From: Sulfurisoma sediminicola
Lineage (GTDB): Bacteria; Pseudomonadota; Gammaproteobacteria; Burkholderiales; Rhodocyclaceae
Assembly: GCF_003865015.1 (NCBI RefSeq)
Contig: NZ_BHVV01000002.1
Location: 248,001 to 312,000 of the forward strand
Reading direction: 5' to 3'
DNA length: 64,000 nucleotides
In this document: positions 39,862 to 50,919 of the stretch, one piece after another
Numbering within the stretch: position 1 is the first letter of the stretch
Layout of the letters: the number at the start of each line of letters is the position of its first letter
The notes under the pieces: generated by a model
Seen by the model: the letters and a program-made list of their open reading frames with translations, nothing else
Databases searched by the model: none
What the model was told of the DNA's origin: nothing
Made by a program: the position numbers and the translations under genes

Positions 39862-40173
39862 ATGCAGAACCAGAAAATTCGCATCCGCCTCAAGGCCTTC
39901 GACTACAAGCTGATCGATCAGTCGGCCCTTGAAATTGTGGATACGGCCAAGCGCACCGGCGCCGTCGTGCGCGGTCCCGTGCCGCTGCCCACGCGTATCG
40001 AGCGCTATGACGTGCTGCGTTCGCCGCACGTCAACAAGTCTTCGCGCGACCAGTTCGAGATTCGAACCCATTTGCGCCTGATGGATATCATCGATCCCAC
40101 CGATAAGACCGTGGATGCGCTGATGAAGCTCGACCTGCCTGCCGGCGTGGACGTGGAAATCAAGCTGCAATAA
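39862..40173 (+). CDS. rpsJ: Ribosomal protein S10 (NusE)
   Basis: A 103-residue small-subunit protein that also acts as NusE in antitermination and binds NusG. It starts [22 protein letters not shown] and contains [33 protein letters not shown], the long loop region. TTAAGGATTCGCA gives the ribosome site. The next gene, rplC, follows after 102 bp containing a GCCCGCC/GGTGGGC hairpin with a T-run in its loop. Confidence 0.98.
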   Translation: MQNQKIRIRLKAFDYKLIDQSALEIVDTAKRTGAVVRGPVPLPTRIERYDVLRSPHVNKSSRDQFEIRTHLRLMDIIDPTDKTVDALMKLDLPAGVDVEIKLQ

Positions 40174-40275
40174 ACAATTCTGCCCGCCGCCGCCTTTTTT
40201 GGGGGTGGGCTGTATCAGGTAGTCATTGGTAGTCAAACAGGTCCCGGTCAATCGCAACCGGGGTTAGGAGAAAAA

Positions 40276-40920
40276 ATGAGTCTAGGCCTTGTCGGACGCA
40301 AGGTTGGCATGACGCGCATTTTCGCCGAGGATGGTCAGTCCATTCCGGTGACGGTGCTCGACGTGTCGAACAACCGCGTCACGCAAATCAAGACGCCTGA
40401 TGCCGACGGCTATGCCGCGGTACAGGTGACGTTTGGCACGCGTCGCGCCAGCCGGGTGAGCAAGCCCGCTGCCGGCCACCTTGCCAAGGCCGGCGCCGAA
40501 GCCGGTCACATCCTCAGGGAATTCCGCGTCGAACAGGATCAGCTCGCCGGCTTCAAGCCCGGTGACGTCGTTTCGGCCACGATCTTCCAGCCGGGGCAGA
40601 TGGTCGATGTCACGGGTACGAGCCAGGGCAAGGGCTTCACCGGCCCGATCAAGCGCTATCACTTCAGCTCGAACCGCGCGTCGCACGGCAACTCGCTTTC
40701 GCACAACTCGGCTGGCTCGATCGGTATGGCGCAGGACCCCGGTCGCGTCTTTCCGGGCAAGCGCATGGCCGGTCACCTCGGCAGCGTGCAGCGCACCCAG
40801 CAGAACCTCGAGGTGGTCCGTGTCGACGAGACCCGCCAGCTGCTTCTGGTTAAGGGCGCCGTGCCTGGCTCCAGGGGCGGCGACGTGATCGTCTCCCCGG
40901 CCGTCAAGGTCAAGAAGTAA
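40276..40920 (+). CDS. rplC: Ribosomal protein L3
   Basis: A 214-residue protein close to the peptidyl transferase centre. It begins [20 protein letters not shown] and has the extended loop [34 protein letters not shown], which includes the Gln usually methylated by PrmB. TTAGGAG gives a good ribosome site. rplD follows after 11 bp. Confidence 0.98.
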   Translation: MSLGLVGRKVGMTRIFAEDGQSIPVTVLDVSNNRVTQIKTPDADGYAAVQVTFGTRRASRVSKPAAGHLAKAGAEAGHILREFRVEQDQLAGFKPGDVVSATIFQPGQMVDVTGTSQGKGFTGPIKRYHFSSNRASHGNSLSHNSAGSIGMAQDPGRVFPGKRMAGHLGSVQRTQQNLEVVRVDETRQLLLVKGAVPGSRGGDVIVSPAVKVKK

Positions 40921-40931
40921 GGGGAGCGCAC

Positions 40932-41552
40932 ATGGAACTCAAACTCATAAATGATCAAGGGCAGTCGTCGGCGACCGTTTCCGCCTCCGACACTCTGTTT
41001 GGCCGCGACTTCAATGAAGCCCTTGTGCATCAAGTCGTGGTCGCCTATCAGGCCAACGCCCGCTCCGGCAATCGCAAGCAGAAGGACCGCGAAGAGGTTC
41101 ATCACAGCACGAAGAAGCCGTTCCGCCAGAAGGGCACGGGCCGCGCTCGCGCCGGCATGACTTCCAGCCCGCTGTGGCGTGGCGGCGGCCGCATCTTCCC
41201 GAACTCGCCGGAAGAGAACTTCTCGCAGAAGGTCAACCGCAAGATGTATCGTGCCGGCGTTGCCGCGATCCTGTCGCAACTGGCCCGCGAAGATCGCCTC
41301 GTCGTGGTCGACAACTTCTCGGTCGATGCGCCGAAAACCAGGCTGGTCGCCCAGAAGCTGAAGGGCATGGGCATGGACTCCGTGCTGGTTATTACTGACA
41401 GCCTCGACGACAACCTGCTGCTGGCGGCGCGCAATCTGCCCAACGTGCTCGTTGTAGAGCCGCAGGAGGCCGACCCGGTCTCGCTGATCCGCTTCCCCAA
41501 GGTGCTGATGACCAAGGCGGCGGTGACCAAGATGGAGGAGATGCTGGCATGA
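40932..41552 (+). CDS. rplD: Ribosomal protein L4
   Basis: A 206-residue protein lining the exit tunnel. The tunnel loop reads [34 protein letters not shown], with the residues where macrolide-resistance changes occur in the usual state. In E. coli L4 is the autogenous repressor of the S10 operon through the rpsJ leader. The stop overlaps the rplW start by 4 nt. Confidence 0.98.
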   Translation: MELKLINDQGQSSATVSASDTLFGRDFNEALVHQVVVAYQANARSGNRKQKDREEVHHSTKKPFRQKGTGRARAGMTSSPLWRGGGRIFPNSPEENFSQKVNRKMYRAGVAAILSQLAREDRLVVVDNFSVDAPKTRLVAQKLKGMGMDSVLVITDSLDDNLLLAARNLPNVLVVEPQEADPVSLIRFPKVLMTKAAVTKMEEMLA

Positions 41553-41866
41553 GCACCCCCAAATTCAACGAAGAACGCCTGTTGCAGGTGCTCGTCGCGC
41601 CGCAGATCTCCGAGAAGGCGACCATGATCGCTGACAAGAATGAGCAGGTGATCTTCGTGGTTGTCCCCGATGCGACCAAGCCAGAAATCAAGGCCGCCGT
41701 CGAGCTGCTGTTCAAGGTTCAGGTTGACTCGGTCCAGGTTGCCAACATCAAGGGCAAGGTCAAGCGCTCCGGCCGCAACACGGGCCGTCGCTCCGACGTG
41801 CGTAAGGCTTTCGTCTGCCTCAAGCCCGGTCAGGAAATCAATTTTGCCGAAGGGGGGGCTGCGTAA
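41549..41866 (+). CDS. rplW: Ribosomal protein L23
   Basis: A 105-residue tunnel-exit protein, the docking place for trigger factor and SRP. The conserved start of the fold is [23 protein letters not shown] with the exposed Glu, and the C-terminal part [30 protein letters not shown]. It overlaps rplD by 4 nt and rplB begins directly after its stop. Confidence 0.97.
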   Translation: MSTPKFNEERLLQVLVAPQISEKATMIADKNEQVIFVVVPDATKPEIKAAVELLFKVQVDSVQVANIKGKVKRSGRNTGRRSDVRKAFVCLKPGQEINFAEGGAA

Positions 41867-42694
41867 ATGGCTCTCGTAAAAGTCAAGCCGACATCCGCCG
41901 GCCGCCGCGCCGTCGTCAAGGTCGTCAATCCGAATCTGCACAAGGGTGCTCCGCACGCAGCGCTGGTCGAGAAGCAGATCAGCACCGCGGGCCGCAATGC
42001 TCACGGCCACATCACCACCCGTCATAAGGGTGGCGGCCACAAGCAGCACTATCGCGTGATCGATTTCCGTCGCAACAAGGATGGCATCCCGGCCAAGGTC
42101 GAGCGTCTCGAGTACGACCCCAACCGCACGGCCAACATCGCGCTGCTGCTTTATGCCGATGGCGAGCGTCGCTACATCATCGCGCCGCGTGGCGTGACTG
42201 TCGGCCAGGAGGTCGTCAGCGGTTCCGAGGCGCCGATCAAGGCCGGCAATGCCCTGCCGATTCGCAACATCCCGGTCGGTACCACCATCCATTGCATCGA
42301 GATCACCCCGGGCAAGGGTGCGCAAATGGCGCGTGCCGCCGGGACGTCTGTGCAGTTGCTGGCGCGTGAGGGCACCTACGCCCAAGTGCGTCTTCGCTCC
42401 GGCGAGATCCGTCGTGTGCATGTCGAATGCCGTGCCACCATCGGTGAGGTCGGCAACGAGGAAAACAGCCTGCGCAAGATCGGCAAGGCCGGCGCTCAGC
42501 GCTGGCGCGGTATCCGCCCGACCGTCCGCGGTACGGCGATGAACCCAGTCGATCACCCGCATGGCGGCGGCGAAGGCCGTACCGGCGAAGGTCGCGTGCC
42601 GGTGAGCCCGTGGGGCCAGCCGACCAAGGGCTATCGCACCCGCAGCAACAAGCGCACGGACAATATGATCGTCCAGCGCCGGCATAAACGCTAA
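41867..42694 (+). CDS. rplB: Ribosomal protein L2
   Basis: A 275-residue primary 23S rRNA binder near the peptidyl transferase centre. The conserved block [20 protein letters not shown] near residues 223-242 includes the His important for activity. Typical N-terminal features are [14 protein letters not shown] and [21 protein letters not shown]. It starts immediately after the rplW stop (TAAATG) and rpsS follows after 10 bp. Confidence 0.98.
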   Translation: MALVKVKPTSAGRRAVVKVVNPNLHKGAPHAALVEKQISTAGRNAHGHITTRHKGGGHKQHYRVIDFRRNKDGIPAKVERLEYDPNRTANIALLLYADGERRYIIAPRGVTVGQEVVSGSEAPIKAGNALPIRNIPVGTTIHCIEITPGKGAQMARAAGTSVQLLAREGTYAQVRLRSGEIRRVHVECRATIGEVGNEENSLRKIGKAGAQRWRGIRPTVRGTAMNPVDHPHGGGEGRTGEGRVPVSPWGQPTKGYRTRSNKRTDNMIVQRRHKR

Positions 42695-42704
42695 GAGGTA
42701 AGAC

Positions 42705-42986
42705 ATGGCACGTTCGATCAAAAAAGGCCCGTTCGTCGACGACCACCTGATCAAGAAGGTGGAAGCCGCCCGCGCCTCCAACGACAAGCGCCCGATTAAG
42801 ACCTGGTCACGCCGTTCGACGGTTTTGCCCGATTTCGTCGGTCTGACCATCGCGGTGCATAACGGCAAGCAACACATCCCCGTGTATGTCTCCGAGAACA
42901 TGGTCGGCCACAAGCTGGGCGAGTTCTCGCTGACCCGCACCTTCAAGGGTCACACCGGCGGCAAGAAAGCCGTCGCGAAGCGCTAA
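42705..42986 (+). CDS. rpsS: Ribosomal protein S19
   Basis: A 93-residue head protein of the 30S subunit that contacts the A-site finger and S13. It starts [20 protein letters not shown] and contains [29 protein letters not shown] and [25 protein letters not shown] is the ribosome site. Confidence 0.98.
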   Translation: MARSIKKGPFVDDHLIKKVEAARASNDKRPIKTWSRRSTVLPDFVGLTIAVHNGKQHIPVYVSENMVGHKLGEFSLTRTFKGHTGGKKAVAKR

Positions 42987-42995
42987 GGAGCCGAG

Positions 42996-43325
42996 ATGGA
43001 AACCAATGCGATTCTGCGCGGTGTCCGCCTGTCCGCCCAAAAGGGACGCCTCGTTGCGGACCTGGTGCGCGGCAAGCCGGTCGATCAGGCGCTCAACATC
43101 CTCGCCTTCAGCCCGAAAAAGGGTGCCGTCATTCTCAAGAAAGTGCTGGAGTCGGCGATTGCCAATGCCGAGCACAACGACGGTGCCGACATCGACAGCC
43201 TGAAGGTGACCCGTGTCTACGTCGAAAAGGCGGCGGTACTGAAGCGCTTCACTGCCCGCGCCAAGGGGCGCGGCAACCGTATCGTGAAGCCCACCTGCCA
43301 CTTCTTCGTGACCGTCGGGGATTAA
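42996..43325 (+). CDS. rplV: Ribosomal protein L22
   Basis: A 109-residue tunnel protein. The globular part starts [27 protein letters not shown]; the beta-hairpin that reaches into the tunnel lies in [23 protein letters not shown]. Spaced 9 bp from both neighbours in the S10 operon. Confidence 0.98.
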   Translation: METNAILRGVRLSAQKGRLVADLVRGKPVDQALNILAFSPKKGAVILKKVLESAIANAEHNDGADIDSLKVTRVYVEKAAVLKRFTARAKGRGNRIVKPTCHFFVTVGD

Positions 43326-43334
43326 GGAAAATAT

Positions 43335-44198
43335 ATGGGACAGAAGATTCATCCGACCGGTTTTCGCCTCTCGGTCACGCGCGACTGGACGTCGAAGTGG
43401 TACGCCAATTCCAAGATGTTCTCCCAAATGCTGCTGGGCGACATCGGGGTTCGCGACTACCTGAAGAAGAAGCTGGCGCATGCCTCCGTCGGTCGCGTTG
43501 TCATCGAACGCCCGGCCAAGAACGCCCGCGTCACCATCTATAGCGCCCGCCCCGGCGTCGTCATCGGCAAGAAGGGCGAGGACATCGAGGCGCTCAAGAA
43601 AGAACTGCAGACTCGCATGGGCGTGCCGGTGCACGTCAACATCGAGGAAATCCGCAAGCCCGAGACCGATGCCCAGCTGATTGCCGACTCGATCGCCCAG
43701 CAGCTGGAAAAGCGCATCATGTTCCGTCGTGCCATGAAGCGCGCGATGCAGAACGCCATGCGCCTCGGTGCGCAGGGCATCAAGATCATGAGCTCGGGTC
43801 GCCTCAACGGCGCCGAGATCGCGCGCCGCGAGTGGTACCGCGAAGGACGCGTGCCGCTGCACACGCTGCGCGCCGATATCGACTACGGTACCTCCGAGGC
43901 CAAGACCACGTACGGCATCATCGGCATCAAGGTCTGGGTGTTCAAGGGTGAGAGCGTCGGTCGCCACGACGCGCTCACCGCCGCTCCGGAGATGCCTGCC
44001 GAAGATCCCCGCAAGGCCCGTCGTCCCGCCAACCGTCCGGCCGCCAAGCCCGAAGGCGACGCACAGAAGCGTCCCGCCACCCGCAAGCCGGCCGCAGCCA
44101 AGCCCGACGCGACGGCGGCCGACACCCCGGCCAAGGCCGCCGTCAAGCGCGTGCGCAAGCCCGCCGCGCCGGACGCTGGTACGGAAAGCAAGGAGTAA
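43335..44198 (+). CDS. rpsC: Ribosomal protein S3 with long C-terminal tail
   Basis: A 287-residue mRNA-entry protein with helicase role, longer than E. coli S3 (233). The KH domain has [24 protein letters not shown] with the GxxG loop, and the S3 C-terminal domain contains [32 protein letters not shown]. From about residue 215 the chain becomes an Ala/Pro/Lys/Arg-rich low-complexity tail ([16 protein letters not shown] and similar repeats) to the end. Such tails occur in several betaproteobacteria and are probably disordered and positively charged. Confidence 0.97.
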   Translation: MGQKIHPTGFRLSVTRDWTSKWYANSKMFSQMLLGDIGVRDYLKKKLAHASVGRVVIERPAKNARVTIYSARPGVVIGKKGEDIEALKKELQTRMGVPVHVNIEEIRKPETDAQLIADSIAQQLEKRIMFRRAMKRAMQNAMRLGAQGIKIMSSGRLNGAEIARREWYREGRVPLHTLRADIDYGTSEAKTTYGIIGIKVWVFKGESVGRHDALTAAPEMPAEDPRKARRPANRPAAKPEGDAQKRPATRKPAAAKPDATAADTPAKAAVKRVRKPAAPDAGTESKE

Positions 44199-44204
44199 TA
44201 AGTC

Positions 44205-44618
44205 ATGCTGCAACCCGCACGCAGGAAATACCGCAAGGAACAGAAGGGCCGCAACGTCGGCCTCGCCACGCGCGGTGCCAAGGTGAGCTTCGGTGAGTAC
44301 GGCCTCAAGGCCACCGGCCGCGGCCGCCTCACCGCCCGCCAGATCGAGGCCGCCCGTCGCGCCATGACCCGTCACATCAAGCGCGGCGGCCGCATCTGGA
44401 TCCGCATCTTCCCGGACAAGCCGATTTCCAAGAAGCCGGCCGAAGTCCGCATGGGTAACGGCAAAGGCTCGCCCGAATACTGGGTCGCCGAAATCCAGCC
44501 GGGCAAGGTGCTCTACGAGATGGATGGCGTCGACGAAACGCTGGCGCGCGAGGCGTTCCGCCTGGCAGCGGCCAAGCTGCCGATCGAAACCACCTTCGTC
44601 ACCCGCCACCTGGGGTAA
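44205..44618 (+). CDS. rplP: Ribosomal protein L16
   Basis: A 137-residue protein near the A site and 5S rRNA. It starts [24 protein letters not shown] and contains the [18 protein letters not shown]-like stretch ([20 protein letters not shown]) and [21 protein letters not shown]. The Arg hydroxylated by RoxA in E. coli lies in the MGNGKG neighbourhood. Confidence 0.98.
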   Translation: MLQPARRKYRKEQKGRNVGLATRGAKVSFGEYGLKATGRGRLTARQIEAARRAMTRHIKRGGRIWIRIFPDKPISKKPAEVRMGNGKGSPEYWVAEIQPGKVLYEMDGVDETLAREAFRLAAAKLPIETTFVTRHLG

Positions 44619-44621
44619 GAG

Positions 44622-44816
44622 ATGAAAGCTAACGAACTTAGACAGAAGAATGAGGCCGAACTCGGCAAAGAGCTGCTCGACCTGCGCAAGGCGCAGTTCT
44701 CGCTGCGCATGCAACTGGCGACGCAGCAGCTCAACAACACGTCCCAGCTCGGCAAGGTGCGCAAGGATATCGCGCGCATCAAGACCATCCAGCGTGAAAA
44801 GGCGGCTGCGAAATGA
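44622..44816 (+). CDS. rpmC: Ribosomal protein L29
   Basis: A 64-residue two-helix protein at the tunnel exit, beside L23. It starts [30 protein letters not shown] and contains the [20 protein letters not shown] helix. The start is 3 bp after rplP and the end overlaps rpsQ by 4 nt. Confidence 0.97.
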   Translation: MKANELRQKNEAELGKELLDLRKAQFSLRMQLATQQLNNTSQLGKVRKDIARIKTIQREKAAAK

Positions 44817-45079
44817 ACGAAACCGTTGAAACCCGCCGCACCCTGCAAGGCCGCGTCGTCAGCGACAAGATGGCCAAGACCGTCACCGTCCTCGTCGAGC
44901 GCCGTGTCAAGCACCCGCTGATCGGCAAGGTCATGATCCGCTCCAGAAAGTACCATGCCCACGTCGAAGGCCTTGAGGCCGGCGCCGGCGATATGGTGCA
45001 GATCGAGGAATGCGCCCCGATTTCCAAGACCAAGGCTTGGCGCGTCACCAAGGTCGTCGAAAAGGCGCGCGGCGTCTGA
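44813..45079 (+). CDS. rpsQ: Ribosomal protein S17
   Basis: An 88-residue OB-fold 16S rRNA binder and the last gene of the S10 operon. It contains [32 protein letters not shown] and [33 protein letters not shown]. The ATG overlaps rpmC (ATGA). A fresh promoter follows 23 bp downstream. Confidence 0.98.
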   Translation: MNETVETRRTLQGRVVSDKMAKTVTVLVERRVKHPLIGKVMIRSRKYHAHVEGLEAGAGDMVQIEECAPISKTKAWRVTKVVEKARGV

Positions 45080-45102
45080 CGCAAAATAGAGCAGTACGGT
45101 AG

Positions 45103-45131
45103 TTGACACATCGGAGGCGGGGTACTAGAAT
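45103..45131 (+). promoter_or_regulatory. Promoter of the spc operon (rplN)
   Basis: TTGACA (45103-45108), 17-nt spacer, TAGAAT (45126-45131). The following TCGCCTCTTTTT nearly equals the initial transcript of the rpsL promoter. The leader to rplN is about 105 nt and GC-rich, with no gene. Confidence 0.88.
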
Positions 45132-45242
45132 CTCGCCTCTTTTTGATCGCCGGTCGCCTGGCTGGTCTTGGCGCACCGGTACCCCACCCGGACGGGTTCC
45201 AAGACTGACCACGAGCTAGTGGATTAAGTTGGAGAAATACAA

Positions 45243-45611
45243 ATGATCCAAATGCAATCGATACTGGACGTCGCCGATAACACCGGCGCCCGTTCGGTCA
45301 TGTGCATCAAGGTGATGGGCGGCTCCAAACGTCGCTACGCCGGTATCGGCGACATCATCAAGGTGAGCATCAAGGACGCCGCGCCGCGCGGCCGTGTCAA
45401 GAAGGGCGAGATCTACAGCGCCGTGGTGGTTCGCACCGCCAAGGGCGTGCGTCGTCCCGATGGCTCGCTGGTCAAGTTCGACGGCAACGCCGCCGTGCTG
45501 CTCAACAACAAGCTGGAGCCGATCGGTACCCGCATCTTCGGGCCGGTGACGCGGGAACTGCGCACCGAGAAGTTCATGAAGATCGTCTCCCTGGCCCCTG
45601 AGGTTCTGTAA
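45243..45611 (+). CDS. rplN: Ribosomal protein L14
   Basis: A 122-residue protein of the intersubunit face. It starts [37 protein letters not shown] and includes [46 protein letters not shown] holds the ribosome site. First gene of the spc operon; rplX follows after 11 bp. Confidence 0.98.
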   Translation: MIQMQSILDVADNTGARSVMCIKVMGGSKRRYAGIGDIIKVSIKDAAPRGRVKKGEIYSAVVVRTAKGVRRPDGSLVKFDGNAAVLLNNKLEPIGTRIFGPVTRELRTEKFMKIVSLAPEVL

Positions 45612-45622
45612 AGGATACGGCC

Positions 45623-45940
45623 ATGAACAAGATTCGCAAAGGCGATGACGTGATCGTCATCACGGGAAAAGACAAGGGCAAGCGCGGTACCGTGCTGATT
45701 CGCGTCGACGAAGAGCGCCTCGTCGTCGAGGGCATCAACCGCGTCAAGAAGCACACCAAGCCGAACCCGATGAAGGGACAGCCGGGCGGCATCGTCGAAA
45801 AAGAGATGCCGATCCACATTTCCAATGTCGCATTGTTCAACCCCGCCACCAAGAAGGCGGACCGTGTCGGCGTCAAGACGCTCGAAGACGGCCGCAAGGT
45901 GCGCGTGTTCAAGTCGAACAGCGAAGTCGTAGACGCGTAA
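45623..45940 (+). CDS. rplX: Ribosomal protein L24
   Basis: A 105-residue assembly-initiating protein with a KOW fold: [39 protein letters not shown], followed by [33 protein letters not shown]. It lies 9 bp before rplE. Confidence 0.98.
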   Translation: MNKIRKGDDVIVITGKDKGKRGTVLIRVDEERLVVEGINRVKKHTKPNPMKGQPGGIVEKEMPIHISNVALFNPATKKADRVGVKTLEDGRKVRVFKSNSEVVDA

Positions 45941-45949
45941 GGATAGATC

Positions 45950-46492
45950 ATGGCGCGCTTGCAGCAGTATTACAAAGACACCGTTGTCGGCCAGCTTCGC
46001 GAGAAGTTCGGCTACACATCCCCGATGGAAGTGCCGCGCATCACCAAAATCACGCTCAATATGGGTGTTGGCGAGGCGGTGGGCGACAAGAAGATCCTCG
46101 ATCACGCCGTTGGTGACATGGTCAAGATCGCCGGCCAGAAGCCTGTCGTCACCAAGGCGCGCAAGGCTATTGCCGGTTTCAAGATCCGTGAAGGCTATCC
46201 GATCGGCTGCATGGTGACGCTGCGCGGCACCCGCATGTTCGAGTTCCTCGATCGTTTCGTCAGCATCGCCATGCCGCGTATCCGCGACTTCCGCGGCGTG
46301 CCGGGCAACAAAGGCTTCGATGGTCGCGGCAACTACAACATCGGTGTGAAAGAGCAGATCATTTTCCCCGAGATCGAGTACGACAAGATCGACGCCTTGC
46401 GTGGCATGAATATCAGCATCACCACGACGGCGAAGACCGACGACGAGGCCAAGGCCCTGCTCGCCGCTTTCAAATTCCCCTTCAAGAACTGA
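45950..46492 (+). CDS. rplE: Ribosomal protein L5
   Basis: A 180-residue 5S rRNA-binding protein of the central protuberance. It starts [22 protein letters not shown] and contains [20 protein letters not shown], the [23 protein letters not shown] block and [35 protein letters not shown] is a modest ribosome site. Confidence 0.98.
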   Translation: MARLQQYYKDTVVGQLREKFGYTSPMEVPRITKITLNMGVGEAVGDKKILDHAVGDMVKIAGQKPVVTKARKAIAGFKIREGYPIGCMVTLRGTRMFEFLDRFVSIAMPRIRDFRGVPGNKGFDGRGNYNIGVKEQIIFPEIEYDKIDALRGMNISITTTAKTDDEAKALLAAFKFPFKN

Positions 46493-46499
46493 GGGAACC

Positions 46500-46805
46500 A
46501 TGGCGAAACTTGCACTAATCAATCGCGAAGCCAAGCGCGCCAAGCTGGTGGCCAAATATGCCGCCAAGCGCGCCGAGCTCTTTGCCATTATCAACAACGC
46601 CAAGCTGGACGACGAGGAGCGCATGGCAGCGCGTTCTAAGTTGCAGCAGCTTCCCCGTGATGCCAGCCCGGCCCGCCAGCGCAACCGTTGTGCGCTGACA
46701 GGCCGCCCGCGCGGTGTCTTCCGCAAGTTCGGCCTGTGCCGACTCAAGCTGCGCGAAAGCGCCATGCGCGGCGAAGTGCCGGGCATGGTCAAGGCGAGCT
46801 GGTAA
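46500..46805 (+). CDS. rpsN: Ribosomal protein S14 (zinc-free form)
   Basis: A 101-residue protein of the 30S head. It is the long form without the paired CxxC zinc ligands: only the two Cys in [21 protein letters not shown] remain. It starts [20 protein letters not shown] and has the typical [14 protein letters not shown] linker. Spaced 7 bp from rplE. Confidence 0.97.
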   Translation: MAKLALINREAKRAKLVAKYAAKRAELFAIINNAKLDDEERMAARSKLQQLPRDASPARQRNRCALTGRPRGVFRKFGLCRLKLRESAMRGEVPGMVKASW

Positions 46806-46817
46806 GGAGATCGATAA

Positions 46818-47213
46818 ATGAGTATGACCGATCCTATCGCCGACATGCTGACCCGCATCCGCAACGCGCAGATGGCGGACAAGGTGGCGGTGACCATGCC
46901 TTCCTCCAAGATCAAGGTGTCCATCGCCAAGGTGCTCAAGGACGAGGGCTACATCGACGATTTCGCCGTGCGCGACAATGGTGGCAAGCCCGAACTCGAC
47001 ATCGCCCTCAAGTACTACGCCGGTCGTCCGGTCATCGAACGCATCGAGCGCGTTTCGAAGCCCGGCCTGCGAGTCTACAAGGGCACCGATGACCTGCCGC
47101 GCGTGATGAATGGCCTCGGCGTCGCCATCGTCTCCACCCCCAAGGGTGTCATGACCGACCGCAAGGCTCGCGCCAGCAATGTCGGCGGCGAAGTTCTCTG
47201 CGTCGTGGCCTAA
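46818..47213 (+). CDS. rpsH: Ribosomal protein S8
   Basis: A 131-residue central-domain 16S binder; in E. coli it represses spc translation through the rplE start region. It starts [22 protein letters not shown], with [19 protein letters not shown] in the middle, and ends with the [26 protein letters not shown] signature. Confidence 0.98.
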   Translation: MSMTDPIADMLTRIRNAQMADKVAVTMPSSKIKVSIAKVLKDEGYIDDFAVRDNGGKPELDIALKYYAGRPVIERIERVSKPGLRVYKGTDDLPRVMNGLGVAIVSTPKGVMTDRKARASNVGGEVLCVVA

Positions 47214-47226
47214 GGAGAGACGAAAC

Positions 47227-47760
47227 ATGTCCCGTGTTGCCAAATATCCCGTGGCCGTGCCGAAGGGCGTCGACGTGACCCTCGCCGGCGAGAACATCAC
47301 CGTCAAGGGCCCGCTCGGTTCCCTGACGCAGGCGATCCTGCCTTCGGTGACGATTGCCCGCGAGGGCGACAACCTGCAGTGTCGCGGCGTCGAGGGCTCC
47401 GTCAATGGCGGCGCCATGTCCGGCACCATGCGTGCGCTGGTGAACAACATGGTCAACGGCGTGACCAAGGGCTTCGAGAAGAAGCTCACTCTCGTCGGCG
47501 TCGGCTACAAGGCGCAGGCCCAGGGCAGCAAGCTCAACCTGTCGCTCGGCTTTTCGCACCCCGTCGTGCATGACATGCCCAACGGCATCAAGGTGGAAAC
47601 GCCGACTCCGACCGAGATCGTGATCAAGGGAACCGACCGCCAAGTGGTCGGCCAGGTGGCTGCCGAAGTCCGCGCCTACCGCTCGCCCGAGCCCTACAAG
47701 GGCAAGGGTGTGCGCTATGCCGACGAGGTGGTCGTCATCAAGGAAACGAAGAAGAAGTAA
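47227..47760 (+). CDS. rplF: Ribosomal protein L6
   Basis: A 177-residue protein with two related domains near the factor-binding site. The ATG ([19 protein letters not shown]) has AAGGAGAGACGAAAC upstream; the frame extends earlier into rpsH but not as family sequence. The second domain has the signature [25 protein letters not shown]. Confidence 0.98.
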   Translation: MSRVAKYPVAVPKGVDVTLAGENITVKGPLGSLTQAILPSVTIAREGDNLQCRGVEGSVNGGAMSGTMRALVNNMVNGVTKGFEKKLTLVGVGYKAQAQGSKLNLSLGFSHPVVHDMPNGIKVETPTPTEIVIKGTDRQVVGQVAAEVRAYRSPEPYKGKGVRYADEVVVIKETKKK

Positions 47761-47772
47761 GGGCGCAGGAAA

Positions 47773-48126
47773 ATGGACAAGAAACAGACTCGTCTCCGCC
47801 GCGCGCGCAAAACCCGCGCCAAGATTGCGGAACTCAATATGGTCCGCCTCGCAGTGCATCGCACCAACGGCCATATCTACGCCCAGGTCTATTCGGGTTG
47901 CGGCACGCAGGTGCTGGCCGCCGCGTCGACCGTCGAGGCCGACGTGCGCAAGCAGGTCCCCAACGGCGGCAACGTCGCCGCGGCCAAGCTTGTCGGCAAG
48001 TTGATCGCCGAGCGCGCCAAGGCCAAGGGCGTCGAGGCCGTTGCCTTCGACCGTTCCGGCTTCAACTATCACGGCCGCGTCAAGGCGCTGGCTGAGGCGG
48101 CCCGCGAAGGCGGCCTCAAGTTCTGA
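47773..48126 (+). CDS. rplR: Ribosomal protein L18
   Basis: A 117-residue 5S rRNA binder. It begins [21 protein letters not shown] with the basic N-terminus, followed by [20 protein letters not shown] and ends [26 protein letters not shown], a strong family signature. Confidence 0.98.
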   Translation: MDKKQTRLRRARKTRAKIAELNMVRLAVHRTNGHIYAQVYSGCGTQVLAAASTVEADVRKQVPNGGNVAAAKLVGKLIAERAKAKGVEAVAFDRSGFNYHGRVKALAEAAREGGLKF

Positions 48127-48137
48127 GCGAGAACATC

Positions 48138-48665
48138 ATGGCTAAACCACAAGGCAAGAAACAGCAACAGACCACCGAAGAGCGCGACGACGGCCTGCGC
48201 GAAAAGATGGTCTCCATCAACCGCGTCACCAAGGTGGTGAAGGGCGGTCGTATCCTCGGCTTTGCCGCGCTGACCGTGGTCGGCGATGGTGATGGCGGCG
48301 TCGGCATGGGCAAGGGCAAGTCGCGCGAAGTGCCGGTCGCGGTACAGAAGGCGATGGAGGAAGCCCGTCGCAAGATGGTCAAGATCGCCCTCAAGGACGG
48401 CACCCTGCATCATTCCGTGACCGGCAAGCACGGCGCCACCACGGTGCTGATGTCGCCGGCACCGTCCGGCACCGGCGTCATCGCCGGCGGCCCGATGCGC
48501 GCCGTGTTCGAGGTCATGGGCGTGACCGACGTCGTCGCCAAGACCATCGGCTCGACCAACCCCTACAACCTGGTCCGCGCCACGCTGCACGGTCTGCAGG
48601 CCATGAGCACCCCGGCCGAGATCGCAGCCAAGCGCGGCAAGAGCATTCAGGACATCCTGGAGTAA
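48138..48665 (+). CDS. rpsE: Ribosomal protein S5
   Basis: A 175-residue protein at the mRNA entry and decoding accuracy site. The dsRBD-like part has [34 protein letters not shown], with the spectinomycin loop VTKVVKGGR in usual form. The second domain holds [47 protein letters not shown]. Confidence 0.98.
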   Translation: MAKPQGKKQQQTTEERDDGLREKMVSINRVTKVVKGGRILGFAALTVVGDGDGGVGMGKGKSREVPVAVQKAMEEARRKMVKIALKDGTLHHSVTGKHGATTVLMSPAPSGTGVIAGGPMRAVFEVMGVTDVVAKTIGSTNPYNLVRATLHGLQAMSTPAEIAAKRGKSIQDILE

Positions 48666-48668
48666 GCG

Positions 48669-48851
48669 ATGGCGGACAACAAAATCAAGGTGACGCTGGT
48701 CAAGAGCGTCATCGGCACCAAGCAGGACCACCGTGCCACCGTGCGCGGGCTGGGTCTGCGCAAGATCAACAGCAGCGCGATGCTCGAGGATACGCCCGCG
48801 GTGCGCGGCATGATCCGCAAGATCGCCTATCTGGTGAAGGTCGAGGGCTAA
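48669..48851 (+). CDS. rpmD: Ribosomal protein L30
   Basis: A 60-residue protein: [56 protein letters not shown] is its nearly entire chain in family order. It sits 3 bp after rpsE and its stop touches the rplO ATG, so the genes are translationally coupled. Confidence 0.97.
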   Translation: MADNKIKVTLVKSVIGTKQDHRATVRGLGLRKINSSAMLEDTPAVRGMIRKIAYLVKVEG

Positions 48852-49298
48852 ATGGAACTGAATACTATCAAGCCGGGCGCCGGCTCCAAGCACGCCAGCA
48901 AGCGCGTCGGTCGTGGTATTGGTAGCGGCCTGGGCAAAACCGCCGGTCGTGGCCACAAGGGGCAGAAGTCCCGTGCCGGCGGCTTCCACAAGGTCGGTTT
49001 CGAAGGCGGTCAGATGCCGATGCAGCGTCGCCTGCCCAAGCGTGGCTTCGTTTCTCTGGTTGCCGGTCGCAACGTCGAGGTTCGCCTTTCGGAACTCGAA
49101 AAACTGCCGGTCGGGGAAGTCGACCTGCTGGTGCTCAAGCAGGCGGGTTTCGTTCCCGCCGACGCGCTGTCCGCCAAGGTGATCCTGTCCGGCACGCTGA
49201 GCAAGAAGATCGCGCTCAAGGGCGTCGGTGCGACCAAGGGCGCCAAGGCGGCGATCGAAGCCGTCGGCGGTTCCGTCGCCGAAATCGCCGCGGCCTGA
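48852..49298 (+). CDS. rplO: Ribosomal protein L15
   Basis: A 148-residue late-assembly protein. The N-terminal extension is Gly/Lys/Arg-rich ([28 protein letters not shown]), the rest has [17 protein letters not shown] and the C-terminal [17 protein letters not shown]. Its ATG follows rpmD with no gap. Confidence 0.98.
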   Translation: MELNTIKPGAGSKHASKRVGRGIGSGLGKTAGRGHKGQKSRAGGFHKVGFEGGQMPMQRRLPKRGFVSLVAGRNVEVRLSELEKLPVGEVDLLVLKQAGFVPADALSAKVILSGTLSKKIALKGVGATKGAKAAIEAVGGSVAEIAAA

Positions 49299-49329
49299 CG
49301 GGCGCACCTGACAGGGAACGGGGACGCAA

Positions 49330-50664
49330 TTGGCCACCACCATGCAGCAGGCGGCTGCGCTGGGCAAGACCGCGAAGTTCGGCGACCTCTGGCGCCGGCT
49401 GTGGTTCCTGCTGGGCGCCATTGTCGTCTATCGCATCGGCGCCCACATCCCTGTTCCGGGCATCGATCCCGCCAAGCTGGCCGAGCTGTTCCAGGGCCAG
49501 CAGGGCGGCATTCTGGGTGTCTTCAACCTTTTCTCGGGTGGTGCGCTGTCGCGTTTCACCATCTTCGCCCTGGGCATCATGCCCTACATCTCCTCCTCGA
49601 TCATCATGCAGCTGATGACGATCGCCGTTCCGTCGCTGGAACAGCTGAAGAAGGAGGGGGAGGCCGGACGTCGCAAGATCACGCAATACACCCGCTATGG
49701 TACGTTGCTGCTGGCGCTGTTTCAGGGCCTCGGCATCGCCATCGCACTCGAGTCGCAGGCCGGTCTGGTCCTCGACCCCGGCATGATGTTCCGCCTCGTC
49801 ACCGTGATGACGCTGGTCACCGGCACCATGTTCCTGATGTGGTTGGGCGAGCAGATCACCGAGCGCGGTCTCGGCAACGGTATTTCCATCATCATCTTCG
49901 CCGGTATCGCCGCCGGCCTGCCCAACGCGCTGGGTGGCCTGTTCGAACTGGTACGCACCGGTTCGATGCATCCGCTGGTGGCGCTGTTCATCTGCCTGCT
50001 GGTGGCGCTGGTGACGGGCTTCGTCGTCTTCGTCGAGCGTGGCCAACGCAAGATCCTGGTGAACTACGCCAAGCGCCAGGTCGGCAACAAGATATACGGC
50101 GGCCAGAGCTCGCACCTGCCCCTGAAGCTGAACATGGCGGGCGTGATCCCGCCGATCTTCGCCTCCTCGATCATCCTGTTCCCGGCGACGGTGGCCGGCT
50201 GGTTCGGCTCGAGTGAGGGCATGACCTGGCTCAAGGACATCGCGGCCACGCTGGCACCTGGGCAGCCGATCTACGTCATGCTCTATGCCACCGCGATCGT
50301 CTTCTTCTGTTTCTTCTATACCGCGCTGGTCTTCAACTCCAAGGAAACGGCCGACAACCTCAAGAAGAGCGGCGCCTTCGTCCCCGGCATTCGTCCCGGT
50401 GACCAGACCGCTCGCTACATCGACAAGATCCTGATGCGGCTGACGTTGGTTGGCGCAATTTACGTCACCCTGGTCTGCCTGCTGCCCGAATTCCTCATCC
50501 TCAAGTGGAACGTGCCGTTCTACTTCGGTGGCACCTCGCTGCTGATCATCGTCGTGGTGACCATGGACTTCATGTCGCAGGTACAGGCCTACGTGATGTC
50601 GCATCAGTACGAGAGCCTGTTGAAGAAGGCCAATTTCAAGGGGGCGGGGCTGCCGGTCCGTTGA
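49330..50664 (+). CDS. secY: Preprotein translocase channel subunit SecY
   Basis: A 444-residue channel protein with ten predicted helices. The first conserved block is [30 protein letters not shown]. Other landmarks are [35 protein letters not shown] and the cytosolic loop with [16 protein letters not shown]. The annotated start is TTG with GGGGACG 6 nt before it; ATG at 49342 (M-Q-Q-A-A) is an alternative 4 codons later with a poorer site. SecE lies 26 kb upstream in the same supercluster. Confidence 0.97.
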   Translation: MATTMQQAAALGKTAKFGDLWRRLWFLLGAIVVYRIGAHIPVPGIDPAKLAELFQGQQGGILGVFNLFSGGALSRFTIFALGIMPYISSSIIMQLMTIAVPSLEQLKKEGEAGRRKITQYTRYGTLLLALFQGLGIAIALESQAGLVLDPGMMFRLVTVMTLVTGTMFLMWLGEQITERGLGNGISIIIFAGIAAGLPNALGGLFELVRTGSMHPLVALFICLLVALVTGFVVFVERGQRKILVNYAKRQVGNKIYGGQSSHLPLKLNMAGVIPPIFASSIILFPATVAGWFGSSEGMTWLKDIAATLAPGQPIYVMLYATAIVFFCFFYTALVFNSKETADNLKKSGAFVPGIRPGDQTARYIDKILMRLTLVGAIYVTLVCLLPEFLILKWNVPFYFGGTSLLIIVVVTMDFMSQVQAYVMSHQYESLLKKANFKGAGLPVR

Positions 50665-50670
50665 TTCCGC

Positions 50671-50889
50671 ATGTCCAAGGATGACGTCATCGAAATGCAG
50701 GGTGAGGTAATGGAAAACTTGCCCAACGCCACGTTCAAGGTAAAGCTCGAGAACGGACATATCGTGCTCGGTCACATCTCCGGCAAGATGCGCATGCACT
50801 ACATCCGCATCCTCCCCGGCGACAAGGTCACTGTCCAGCTCACCCCGTACGATCTGACCAAGGGGCGGATTGTTTTCCGCGCCAAGTAA
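50671..50889 (+). CDS. infA: Translation initiation factor IF-1
   Basis: A 72-residue OB-fold factor that occupies the 30S A site. Sequence begins [20 protein letters not shown] and includes [32 protein letters not shown]. It lies 6 bp after secY, an infA position common in betaproteobacteria but not in E. coli. Confidence 0.97.
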   Translation: MSKDDVIEMQGEVMENLPNATFKVKLENGHIVLGHISGKMRMHYIRILPGDKVTVQLTPYDLTKGRIVFRAK

Positions 50890-50919
50890 CAGTAACGAAC
50901 CAATTTCCCGGAGACCATC

